Below, piece after piece: positions 28,047-35,474 of a stretch of DNA of 64,000 nt; the stretch's first letter is position 1; every line of letters starts with the position of its first letter. Location: NCBI GenBank assembly GCA_038400315.1, contig CP151667.1, positions 6,521,174-6,585,173 of the forward strand. The letters run 5' to 3'. Both the position numbers and the translations under genes were made by a program. The stretch is from Isosphaeraceae bacterium EP7 (lineage in GTDB: Bacteria; Planctomycetota; Planctomycetia; Isosphaerales; Isosphaeraceae). The notes under the pieces are model-generated. The model saw only the letters and a list, made by a program, of their open reading frames with translations, ran no database searches and was not told where the DNA came from.

Positions 28047-28222
28047 TAGGAGTTACGCAGTTGACCGTCAGCGGGACGAATTGGCCGTGAACCTGGGAGA
28101 TCTGCGTAGGGTGGGCACCGCCCACCAGGAGTGAGCCCCCGCGGTGGGCGGTGCCCACCCTACGGGAATTGCTCAAATTGCCAGCCGTCTGGCCCGGTCT
28201 TGGGCTAACTGCGTCACTCCTA
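28047..28222. mobile_element. 176-bp MITE with 16-bp terminal inverted repeats
   Basis: The ends are TAGGAGTTACGCAGTT (28047-28062) and its complement with one mismatch (28207-28222). The flanks carry TTTGGT at 28041-28046 and 28223-28228, and the intact gene copy has this word only once, so it is a target-site duplication. Inside is a perfect 21-bp inverted repeat (28106-28126 / 28143-28163) built around GTGGGCACCGCCCAC. No coding capacity: it would need a transposase in trans, possibly of the IS5/IS4 kind (inference from end sequence). Confidence 0.85.
28106..28163. repeat. Perfect 21-bp inverted repeat inside the MITE
   Basis: Arms 28106-28126 and 28143-28163 are exact complements with a 16-base spacer. 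The core GGTGGGCGGTGCCCACC is a palindromic word I associate with dispersed intergenic repeats of planctomycetes and cyanobacteria. Confidence 0.85.
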
Positions 28223-28670
28223 TTTGGTGATGAGCATGGACCTGAGGACTCCTTCCGTCAGTGAGAGGACACCGGTCGGGACCGACCCGGCCAGCTTGCC
28301 CGCCGCGGCGAACCGCGTCACGGCGTCGACCGTGGTGCCCGAAAGCTTGGAGAGCGAACACGTCAGATCGGGGAAGAGGACCGGGGAAACGCCGGCCAGG
28401 CCGCGTCGGGTGAGACGCCCCTTGAGCCGCTCACGCCCGCGAGCCCGCCAGGTCTTGACCGTCCTCACCGACCGCCCGAGTCGATGCGCGACCTCCTCGC
28501 AGGTCTGGCCTTCCAGGTCGCACAGGACGATGGGCACGCGATAGCGCTCCGGCAGGCGGTCGAGTTCCTCGTGGAGGATGGCCGACCGCTCGTCCCGGTC
28601 GTCGCCCGGCCATTCGTCGGGCTTCGCACCCCGCATCATCAGGGCCCTGCTCCGGCCCTCTCGGGCCCTG
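28223..28670. repeat. 448-bp direct repeat, copy 1
   Basis: This stretch matches 29428-29875 base for base as far as I compared, at an offset of 1,205. It codes the sigma region 4 part and linker of the fusion gene. The absence of substitutions means the duplication, or a later gene conversion, is recent. Confidence 0.9.
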
Positions 28671-28707
28671 TGAGGTCGTCGCCCCTCGCGACGGGCCGAT
28701 GCGACAT

Positions 28708-30204
28708 TTACGGCACCAGCGGCGCAACCAGACGTCCCCGAGCCGGGGCCGGCTGCCCCGCCATCAATTTCGCCCGGGTCAACGCCTCGATTTCCCGCTC
28801 AAGCTCCCTCATCAATTGCCTGACGTGCTCGGCCTGGTGCTCGAGACTCCGAACGGGTTCCGCGACGGCTTCTCCCCCGGCCGCGCCGGGCACCTCTCGC
28901 CTCATGAGATGTCCCCCGACGATCCGCTCCTCCACCTCGATAAGGAGCTTCTCCTCCGCCTCCTGAAGGTGGCCTTGGTCGAGAAACTTCCGGAGCTGCC
29001 GGAGGCGATCCTCGACCTGGCCCTGGACCTCTGGCGTGTGGTTCACGATCAGGCTGATGCTCAGGAAGAACGGCTTGATCGTGCCGACTTTCTGATTCCC
29101 GACGTCGCCTGGCTCCTGCACAACGCCGTTCTCGTCCATGATCTGCCACGTCCCCGGCGCCACGGAGGAGGTGATCAGCTCGATGATCGGGCCCAGGTCG
29201 ACCGAGGCGCCATTCTTGTTGCGCCCCCCGTCAATGCCGGGGCGAGACAGGACCGGATGGATCACGTCGCCGACGTAATAGTTCCTCGTGATGATCTCGG
29301 TCGCCCCGGCTTCCACGCCCCGCGTCGCAGACCGAGAGGCCCGCGGCGTCGGCCCCTGATAACCCAGCACGACCGCCGAGCCCGAGACGAATCCGGCCGC
29401 GAGCACGACCGCCGCGAGAACCTTGAGTTTGGTGATGAGCATGGACCTGAGGACTCCTTCCGTCAGTGAGAGGACACCGGTCGGGACCGACCCGGCCAGC
29501 TTGCCCGCCGCGGCGAACCGCGTCACGGCGTCGACCGTGGTGCCCGAAAGCTTGGAGAGCGAACACGTCAGATCGGGGAAGAGGACCGGGGAAACGCCGG
29601 CCAGGCCGCGTCGGGTGAGACGCCCCTTGAGCCGCTCACGCCCGCGAGCCCGCCAGGTCTTGACCGTCCTCACCGACCGCCCGAGTCGATGCGCGACCTC
29701 CTCGCAGGTCTGGCCTTCCAGGTCGCACAGGACGATGGGCACGCGATAGCGCTCCGGCAGGCGGTCGAGTTCCTCGTGGAGGATGGCCGACCGCTCGTCC
29801 CGGTCGTCGCCCGGCCATTCGTCGGGCTTCGCACCCCGCATCATCAGGGCCCTGCTCCGGCCCTCTCGGGCCCTGAGCTTCCCCGCCGCGCGGCAGGCCA
29901 CCCGATGCAGCCAGGGGCCCAACGAATCGCGGACCCAGGGCGTCCGGCCGCCGCGAGCCAGCACCAGGAAGGTCGCCTGGAAGGCGTCCATGGCCTCGTG
30001 CTCGTCGCGGAGCAGGCCCCGACAGGTGCGCAGGACCATCGGGCCGTGCCGCTCCACCAGGGCCGCGAAGGCCTGGTCGCCCCCCTCGTCGCGTCGGTCC
30101 GCGAACCGTTCCAGGAGCTGACCGTCCGTCAGGCCCCCCAACGTCCCGACCTGGAACAGCGTCGTCAGCACTCGCGAGGACGTCCCGCCGGGCGTCAGGC
30201 TCAC
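28708..30204 (-). CDS. ECF sigma factor fused to a membrane and extracytoplasmic domain
   Basis: A 498-residue protein. Residues about 40-215 are an ECF sigma factor: region 2 has EAMDAFQATFLVLAR, and region 4 has LPERYRVPIVLCDLEG and the helix-turn-helix EVAHRLGRSVRTVKTWRAR. A linker leads to one membrane helix (KVLAAVVLAAGFVSGSAVV, about 261-280). About 220 outside residues follow, ending in a coiled-coil-like helix (EHQAEHVRQLMRELEREIEALTRAK). Fusions of this kind are known from planctomycetes, where the sigma factor is tethered and probably controlled by its own sensor tail. No separate anti-sigma gene is adjacent. The 3' part has been duplicated downstream. Confidence 0.88.
   Translation of the reverse strand: MSLTPGGTSSRVLTTLFQVGTLGGLTDGQLLERFADRRDEGGDQAFAALVERHGPMVLRTCRGLLRDEHEAMDAFQATFLVLARGGRTPWVRDSLGPWLHRVACRAAGKLRAREGRSRALMMRGAKPDEWPGDDRDERSAILHEELDRLPERYRVPIVLCDLEGQTCEEVAHRLGRSVRTVKTWRARGRERLKGRLTRRGLAGVSPVLFPDLTCSLSKLSGTTVDAVTRFAAAGKLAGSVPTGVLSLTEGVLRSMLITKLKVLAAVVLAAGFVSGSAVVLGYQGPTPRASRSATRGVEAGATEIITRNYYVGDVIHPVLSRPGIDGGRNKNGASVDLGPIIELITSSVAPGTWQIMDENGVVQEPGDVGNQKVGTIKPFFLSISLIVNHTPEVQGQVEDRLRQLRKFLDQGHLQEAEEKLLIEVEERIVGGHLMRREVPGAAGGEAVAEPVRSLEHQAEHVRQLMRELEREIEALTRAKLMAGQPAPARGRLVAPLVP
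29428..29875. repeat. 448-bp direct repeat, copy 2 (within intact sigma-fusion gene)
   Basis: Source copy of the repeat at 28223-28670, lying inside the coding sequence of the intact fusion gene. At its left border the MITE target word TTTGGT (29428-29433) occurs once and uninterrupted. Confidence 0.9.
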
Positions 30205-30460
30205 CGCTCGGCCCTCCCTTTGATCTGATCGGCGACCCGAGTCAACACCCAGTAAAGCCGCCCCGGGCCGGCAGGGGGCAACTTTTCTGGGATTCGCCGC
30301 CCGAGCCGCGTTTCCGGCTCTCGATCATCGGGCGGGGGCCGGGATGAGGTGCGGCGAGCCGGCGGAATACGCGTCGCGGTACAATCGGAATTCCGACAGA
30401 GCGGATCTCACGACGCCCGAAGGCTGGGCCCGCGAGGCCGCCGGCAGGGGGGGAATCCCG

Positions 30461-31108
30461 ATGAGCGAACCGATCGGCGAACAGCCCGCGAAGGCCCTGC
30501 GCGAGGTCGGCGAGATGGAGCGGAGGGTCGTCGAGTTCGTCACGAGACGCCTCCACATCAGCCACGACATCAATCGGCAGTTCGACAGCTCACGGACCTT
30601 CGGAGAGCGCCTCGCCGACCGCATCACGTCCTTCGGCGGCTCCTGGACCTTCATCCTGATCTTCCTGGCCGTGCTGCTGGCCTGGGTCGTCCTGAACACG
30701 GTCATCCTGGTCCGGGTCCGGATGGCATTCGACCCCTACCCCTACATCTTCCTCAACCTCGTCCTCTCCATGGTGGCCGCACTGCAAGCCCCGCTCATCA
30801 TGATGTCGCAGAACCGCTCCGCGGCGAAGGACCGGGTCGCCGCCGAGCATGACTACGAGGTGAACCTGAAGGCGGAGTTGGAAATCCTGGCCCTTCACCA
30901 GAAAATCGACTCACTCATGCGGGAGCAATGGATCGAGCTGGTGGCGATGCAGCAGGAGCAGATCCAGCTCCTGACCCGGTTGATCGAGGAGCGGCGACTT
31001 CCCCCATCGCCCGCGAGCCCGGGCTCGGAACCCTCGGCACGCCAGGAATTCGACGAATTCGAAGATTCCGACGGAATTGATGATCGCTTCATCCCTTTTT
31101 CGGGATAA
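30461..31108 (+). CDS. DUF1003 membrane protein
   Basis: A 215-residue protein with the DUF1003 domain at about residues 55-150: RTFGERLADRITSFGGSW, two membrane helices (FILIFLAVLLAWVVLNTVIL; PYIFLNLVLSMVAALQAPLI) and the signature MMSQNRSAAKDR followed by DYEVNLKAE. A helical C-terminal part (residues 150-185) and an acidic tail follow. ATG 30461 is preceded by a G-rich ribosome site; the longer frame from 30344 lacks one. The function of DUF1003 proteins is unknown. A -10-like TACAAT lies at 30380-30385 in the same GCGGTACAAT context as the helicase promoter. Confidence 0.88.
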   Translation: MSEPIGEQPAKALREVGEMERRVVEFVTRRLHISHDINRQFDSSRTFGERLADRITSFGGSWTFILIFLAVLLAWVVLNTVILVRVRMAFDPYPYIFLNLVLSMVAALQAPLIMMSQNRSAAKDRVAAEHDYEVNLKAELEILALHQKIDSLMREQWIELVAMQQEQIQLLTRLIEERRLPPSPASPGSEPSARQEFDEFEDSDGIDDRFIPFSG

Positions 31109-31212
31109 CATGAACGAAGGTCCCGCACCGCGATGCCGAGAGAGGGCGGGACCGGCCGCCGACGTCGGCGAGCACACCCCCGAATCCGCACCCCAGGAAG
31201 CGACGAAGCATC

Positions 31213-32346
31213 ATGGGCACACTCGAAGTCAGCCAGAGGCGCATCGACGCCAACCGCCGCAATGCCACGCTCAGCACCGGGCCGAGGACGGCCGAGGGGA
31301 AGGAGCAGTCCCGCCGCAACAGCCTGGTCCACGGGCTTGCGGGCGCGGGGGTGGTGATGCCGTCGGCGGAGTCGGAGCAGATCCAGGGGCGGATGGATCG
31401 GTGGGAGGCCTCCTTGAACCTGGCCGACGCGTTCGAGCGGATCCTGGTCGAGACCGTCGCCGTGGAGAGCGTGAGGATCGACCGCTGCCGGATCGAGGAG
31501 CGACTCGTCCGGGAGTTGCGGGGACGGCGGGCCACGCATTGCTGGGGCGATGAGCGGCGGGTCGAAGTCGAGTGCGTCGCGCGCGGGCTGGCCGAGCGGC
31601 CCGCCGAGGTGGCCGCCAGGCTGAGCACCTCGGCGCCGGGCTGCGAATGGTTGATTGAACGCTGGCAGTCGCTCGGGCGCGCACTCGACAAAAATGGCGG
31701 CTGGACCGAAGACCAGGCGAGCCGGGCGCTCGACCTGCTGGGAATCGCCCCCGAGATGCGCGACCAGGCCACCCCGTTCAACGCCCCCGATGGCGTCAAC
31801 TCGATCGAATTCCGCCAGGCCCTCGTCGACGAGGAGCTCGAACGCCTGATCGGCCGCAAGGAAGCGGCCCTCGACGACATCGAGGACGACCTCCGCGAGG
31901 CGACCGTGCTCGGCCTCGCCGTCGTCGACGACCGCGCCCTCACCCTCATCCGTCGCTACGAGGCCGCCAGCGCCCGCCGGATGCGCTGGGCGATCGACCT
32001 GCTGCGAGAAGCCCGCCCGGCGCCCGATCACGCCAAAGAAATCGCAAACCCCGACCCATCAGCACCTTGCAACCCGGCCCCGGCCCGCGCCCCCGGCCGA
32101 GACCTGAGCGCCGAACGAACCCACCTCGCCGACCGGCCCGTCGGGATCCACCGGCTCGCCGATGCCCTGCCGCCCGCGTCGCACGACGTCCGGTCCACGG
32201 GCACGATCGGCCGGGTCGACATCGAGATGACCGCCGTCACCACGGGAAAGGGACACAAGTCCGAACGCAACAAGAATCGCCTCAAGGCGTTGCGCCAGAG
32301 TCGCCGTCGCCGCAAGGCCGCCCCGGTGGCCGTCGCGGCCTGCTGA
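31213..32346 (+). CDS. Planctomycete hypothetical protein with STGPRTxEGK motif
   Basis: A 377-residue protein. The N-terminus RRIDANRRNATLSTGPRT-AEGK-xxSRRNSLVHGL is a motif found on many uncharacterised planctomycete and acidobacterial proteins, often in multigene families. The rest is Arg/Glu-rich and helical, and the last 40 residues are strongly basic (KSERNKNRLKALRQSRRRRK). I do not see catalytic residues. The basic tail suggests nucleic-acid contact, but that is a guess. ATG 31213 has AGGAAG about 12 bases upstream. Confidence 0.75.
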   Translation: MGTLEVSQRRIDANRRNATLSTGPRTAEGKEQSRRNSLVHGLAGAGVVMPSAESEQIQGRMDRWEASLNLADAFERILVETVAVESVRIDRCRIEERLVRELRGRRATHCWGDERRVEVECVARGLAERPAEVAARLSTSAPGCEWLIERWQSLGRALDKNGGWTEDQASRALDLLGIAPEMRDQATPFNAPDGVNSIEFRQALVDEELERLIGRKEAALDDIEDDLREATVLGLAVVDDRALTLIRRYEAASARRMRWAIDLLREARPAPDHAKEIANPDPSAPCNPAPARAPGRDLSAERTHLADRPVGIHRLADALPPASHDVRSTGTIGRVDIEMTAVTTGKGHKSERNKNRLKALRQSRRRRKAAPVAVAAC

Positions 32347-32664
32347 CCGACTCCCACCCAACGATCGACGCCCGCCCCGCCTCAGGTCGGCCCGCCCGCA
32401 TCCAGGACGGCCACCGCCCCCGCACGTCCCGGGGACGGGCCCACGTCGCCCGATCGACCCGACAGAAGCCCCGGCTCAGGCCCCCGGCAGGCAGATGTCG
32501 GAACTTGAGTGCATGAGTGAGATTCGCGGGATGCGCTTTGACCGGTGCGGGTTATGGCGGTACAATAGGAAAACGTCGAGATCCATCGGGCCGCGTCGGC
32601 CCACCCAATCGCGACGCCCGCGACATCAATCGCCGCGGACACATGCATGAAATCGGAGGCTTGT
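32347..32664. other. Intergenic region with helicase promoter and leader
   Basis: No gene is evident. The right half holds a near-consensus promoter (separate entry), which gives a leader of about 90 bases before the helicase start. Confidence 0.6.
32538..32566 (+). promoter_or_regulatory. Near-consensus sigma-70 promoter for the DEAD-box helicase
   Basis: TTGACC (32538-32543), a spacer of exactly 17 bases, and TACAAT (32561-32566) match the vegetative promoter pattern closely. Transcription would start near 32573, giving a leader of about 90 bases. Long leaders on DEAD-box genes can carry cold-shock control, but no such element was identified here. Confidence 0.75.
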
Positions 32665-33873
32665 TTGATCCAACGTGCGGAGGAACCCCAGGCGGGGTTC
32701 CGAGAATTGGGCGTGAGCAGGAACATGCTCCAGGCCCTGAAGGCGATCAATTATCTGGTCCCTTCACCCATCCAGGCCGCCCTGATCCCCGAGGCCCTCG
32801 ACGGCCAGGACGTGATCGGGCAGGCCAAGACCGGCACCGGCAAGACGGCCGCGTTCGGCATCCCCCTCATTGAGATGATGGAAGGGCGCGGCAAGGGGCC
32901 GCAGGCCATCATCATGGCCCCCACCCGCGAGCTCGTCCAGCAGATCGTCGTGGAGCTGACCAAGCTGGCCGCCGGCCAGGACGTCATCATCTGCGGCGTC
33001 TACGGCGGCGAGCCCATCGAACGCCAGCTCAAGGCCCTCGCCAAGGGTGTTGACATCGTCGTCGGCACCCCCGGCCGCGTCCTCGACCACATCGAACGCC
33101 GGACCCTCTACCTGGGCGACATCTTCCACGTCGTCCTCGACGAGGCCGACCGCATGCTCGACATCGGCTTCCGGCCCGACATCGAGCGCATCCTACGCAA
33201 GGTGCCCGATCCCCATCAGACCCTCCTGCTCTCGGCGACCATCAGCCCCGAGATCCGGGTCCTCGCGCGTAAATATATGCACGAGCCGCTCGAGCTGAAC
33301 CTCTCGAGGGACGAGCCGTCCGTCGAGACGATCCAGCAGTACTACGTCACCATCGAGAACGACCGGAAGATGGAGCTGCTGCTCCACCTCCTGGAACGCG
33401 ACCAGCCCCGCCAGTGCATCGTCTTCACCCGGACGAAGCGCGGCGCCGACCGGCTCGCCGAGCGCCTCCGCAACAAGGTCCGAGGCATCGCCACCATCCA
33501 CGGCGACCTGGCCCAGTCGGTGCGCAACCGCGTCATGCAGGGCTTCCGCACCGGCGACATCCCGGTCCTGGTCGCCACCGACGTCGTCGGCCGCGGCATC
33601 GACGTCAACGACATCAGCCACGTCATCAACTACGACGTGCCCGACGACCCCGAGAACTACGTCCACCGCATCGGCCGCACCGGCCGCATGGGCAAGGACG
33701 GGATCGCCTACATGTTCGTCTGCCCCGACCAGGGCGAGCCGCTCACCGCGATCGAGAACCTCATCAACAAGCCCATCCCGGTCCTCGAGCTCGAGAACTT
33801 CACGGCCTACCGCCGCGAAGGCCGCGCCCAGCAGGGGCCGTACAAGGAACTCTTCAGCACCACCTCCTGGTGA
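32665..33873 (+). CDS. DEAD-box RNA helicase (RhlE/DeaD type)
   Basis: A 402-residue ATP-dependent RNA helicase. The helicase core has all motifs: AKTGTGKT (I), PTRELVQQ (Ia), TPGRVLDH (Ib), DEAD in VLDEADRML (II), SATI (III), then IVFTRTKRGADRL (IV), ATDVVGRGIDV (V) and HRIGRTGRMG (VI). There is almost no C-terminal extension, so it is the minimal type. TTG 32665 is favoured because GGAGG ends five bases upstream. ATG 32647 in frame has no ribosome site and would add six residues. It probably helps ribosome assembly or RNA decay, perhaps in the cold. Confidence 0.93.
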   Translation: MIQRAEEPQAGFRELGVSRNMLQALKAINYLVPSPIQAALIPEALDGQDVIGQAKTGTGKTAAFGIPLIEMMEGRGKGPQAIIMAPTRELVQQIVVELTKLAAGQDVIICGVYGGEPIERQLKALAKGVDIVVGTPGRVLDHIERRTLYLGDIFHVVLDEADRMLDIGFRPDIERILRKVPDPHQTLLLSATISPEIRVLARKYMHEPLELNLSRDEPSVETIQQYYVTIENDRKMELLLHLLERDQPRQCIVFTRTKRGADRLAERLRNKVRGIATIHGDLAQSVRNRVMQGFRTGDIPVLVATDVVGRGIDVNDISHVINYDVPDDPENYVHRIGRTGRMGKDGIAYMFVCPDQGEPLTAIENLINKPIPVLELENFTAYRREGRAQQGPYKELFSTTSW

Positions 33874-34217
33874 ACACCACGGCACGCCGGCACCGGCCGG
33901 CACCGAGGACGATCGACGATCCGACGGCGGAGCCCGCTGCCCTGAAAGACGCGAAATCGAGGGCGGCGGCCAATCAGTCCGGAAGCCGGCAAGATCCGGG
34001 GCGAACGACGAACAAGAATCGGCCCGGACGGCGCAGGCACGAGCGAGAAGATCGGTTGATGGTCGGTTGACGGACGACGGTCCGGCCTCGCCGCACGCGA
34101 AGGCGACGAGGCGAGGCGCGGACGGTCGAAGCGAGAGGGCCGCACGAAGGCCCGATCGCGTGCATTACGGAGGCCGCCCCACCGAGGGCGGCCAGCGATA
34201 CCCATTAGATGAACTTG
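33874..34217. other. Convergent intergenic region
   Basis: This lies between the helicase stop and the batD stop. No gene is evident. The only structure seen is the hairpin near 34172-34193. Confidence 0.5.
34172..34193 (-). terminator. Hairpin at the end of the bat operon
   Basis: GGCCGCCC (34172-34179) and its exact complement (34186-34193) with a 6-base loop lie 25 bases beyond the batD stop. It may also stop transcription coming from the helicase gene. Confidence 0.5.
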
Positions 34218-35474
34218 TCAGCGAATCTTTAATTTCAGAACATAAGCAACTGCAAGAATGATCAATCCTGCCGGCGGGGTGCCCGAGCCGCCCCGCGAGG
34301 CCAGCCGCCCGAACAGCCCGGCGGCCGGCCCGGCCAGGTCCTCGCCCCCGGCCGACCCCGAGAATCGGGCCCGGTCGCACGCCCCGACCAGGGCCGCGGC
34401 GTCCCCACCCAGCAGGTCGCGGGCCTCGTCCGGCGTGACCACCCCGCGGGGCCGGCCCGACGCCGAGGCGAGATAGCCGGCCAACGCATCCATGATCGCC
34501 GCGGCGATGATCCGACGATCCGCCCCAACCATCGCCCCGATCTCGGCCGCAGCCCGTGCCGCGACCGCCCGGGCATCCTCGGCACGCCGGCGACGCCGCC
34601 GGGCCAGGGCCCACCCCAGCAGGGCCAGCACCCCGGCGGACGCCACGGCCGCGGACAAAAGGATAATCACATAACGATCATCAGGCCCGTCGTCCTCGAT
34701 GCCGGCCGCCGCCGGCCCCGGGTCGAACCTGGGCACGTCGACCACCCGGACCGGGACCCCCGCGCTCGCCCGGGTGACATAGCGGCCGGACGCCGGGTCG
34801 AACGCCGCCACCAGCACGGGCGGGACCACCAGGTCGCCCGCCACCGTGGGCCTCAGCCGGTAGCGGATCACCCGCCTCGGCGGGTCGGCCTGCGCGTCGT
34901 CGGGCAGGTCCTCGACCCGGACCGACGCGGGCAGCCGCGGCGCAGGCCTGCCCGTCGAGCCCCGGGCCCCGGGCCCTTCCAGGACCAGGCGGAACTCGAA
35001 GGCCTGCCCCGCCCGCACGGCCCCGGGCTCGGCCTCGGCCCGGACGGAGACCGCCCCGACGCCCCCCAGGAAGCTGGCCGTCCGCCCCGACGCCGGCAGC
35101 GGCAGCACCTTCAGCCGCAGCGCCCCGGTCTTGCCCCGCCGCTCGCCCAGCCGCAGCGCGAACGGCGGGACCTCCAGCGGGCCGGCACGCGCGGGCACCA
35201 GCCGATACCGGAACACATGCGAGTATCGCTCATCCGTGGCGTCGCCGATCGAGCTGGAACCCGCCAGCGTCGAGCGGCCCGCCAGGTAGGCGAGCGTCCC
35301 CTGCGTGGGCCGGGGCGCCACCACCGATGGCGGCTCGACGCCCCCGGCCGATCCCACCCGGACTTCGATCGCCTGCCCGACATAGTACGGGGGTGCCTCC
35401 ACGACGCGCACCGATCCTTCGATCGATCCGCCGGCCGCGGCGAGCAGCGCCAGGAGCACCGCCGATGAGGTCAC
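34218..35474 (-). CDS. BatD-like membrane protein
   Basis: A 418-residue protein and the last gene of the bat operon. GTG 35474 overlaps the stop of the previous gene (GTGA), and the first residues form a signal peptide (TSSAVLLALLAAAGG). Two tandem beta-sandwich segments follow, as in BatD: PPYYVGQAIEVRVGSAGGV...RYRLVPARAGPLEVPPF at about residues 20-105 and an equivalent at about 130-235. A membrane helix (VIILLSAAVASAGVLALLG, about 265-285) and a cytoplasmic helical tail come next. Bat proteins are linked to stress tolerance and envelope integrity; the biochemical role is unknown. The last 12 residues are hydrophobic. Confidence 0.82.
   Translation of the reverse strand: MTSSAVLLALLAAAGGSIEGSVRVVEAPPYYVGQAIEVRVGSAGGVEPPSVVAPRPTQGTLAYLAGRSTLAGSSSIGDATDERYSHVFRYRLVPARAGPLEVPPFALRLGERRGKTGALRLKVLPLPASGRTASFLGGVGAVSVRAEAEPGAVRAGQAFEFRLVLEGPGARGSTGRPAPRLPASVRVEDLPDDAQADPPRRVIRYRLRPTVAGDLVVPPVLVAAFDPASGRYVTRASAGVPVRVVDVPRFDPGPAAAGIEDDGPDDRYVIILLSAAVASAGVLALLGWALARRRRRRAEDARAVAARAAAEIGAMVGADRRIIAAAIMDALAGYLASASGRPRGVVTPDEARDLLGGDAAALVGACDRARFSGSAGGEDLAGPAAGLFGRLASRGGSGTPPAGLIILAVAYVLKLKIR

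Larger units (their letters stand above)
27980..28670 (-). pseudogene. Broken copy of the ECF sigma/membrane fusion gene
   Basis: Minus-strand sequence equals residues about 121-285 of the intact fusion protein (28708-30204). It keeps part of sigma region 4 and the linker, lacks region 2 and the start at its 5' side (junction at 28670), and is interrupted after LRSMLITK by a 176-bp MITE whose end supplies a stop. Beyond the MITE the membrane-helix code continues to about 27985 with a 15-base deletion. A 139-codon frame (28220-28639) remains open but cannot make a working sigma factor. Confidence 0.85.

Noticed and set aside
34067-34261. 64-codon plus-strand frame after the helicase
   Set aside because: No ribosome site, Arg/Gly-rich composition, and it overlaps the end of batD and the terminator hairpin.
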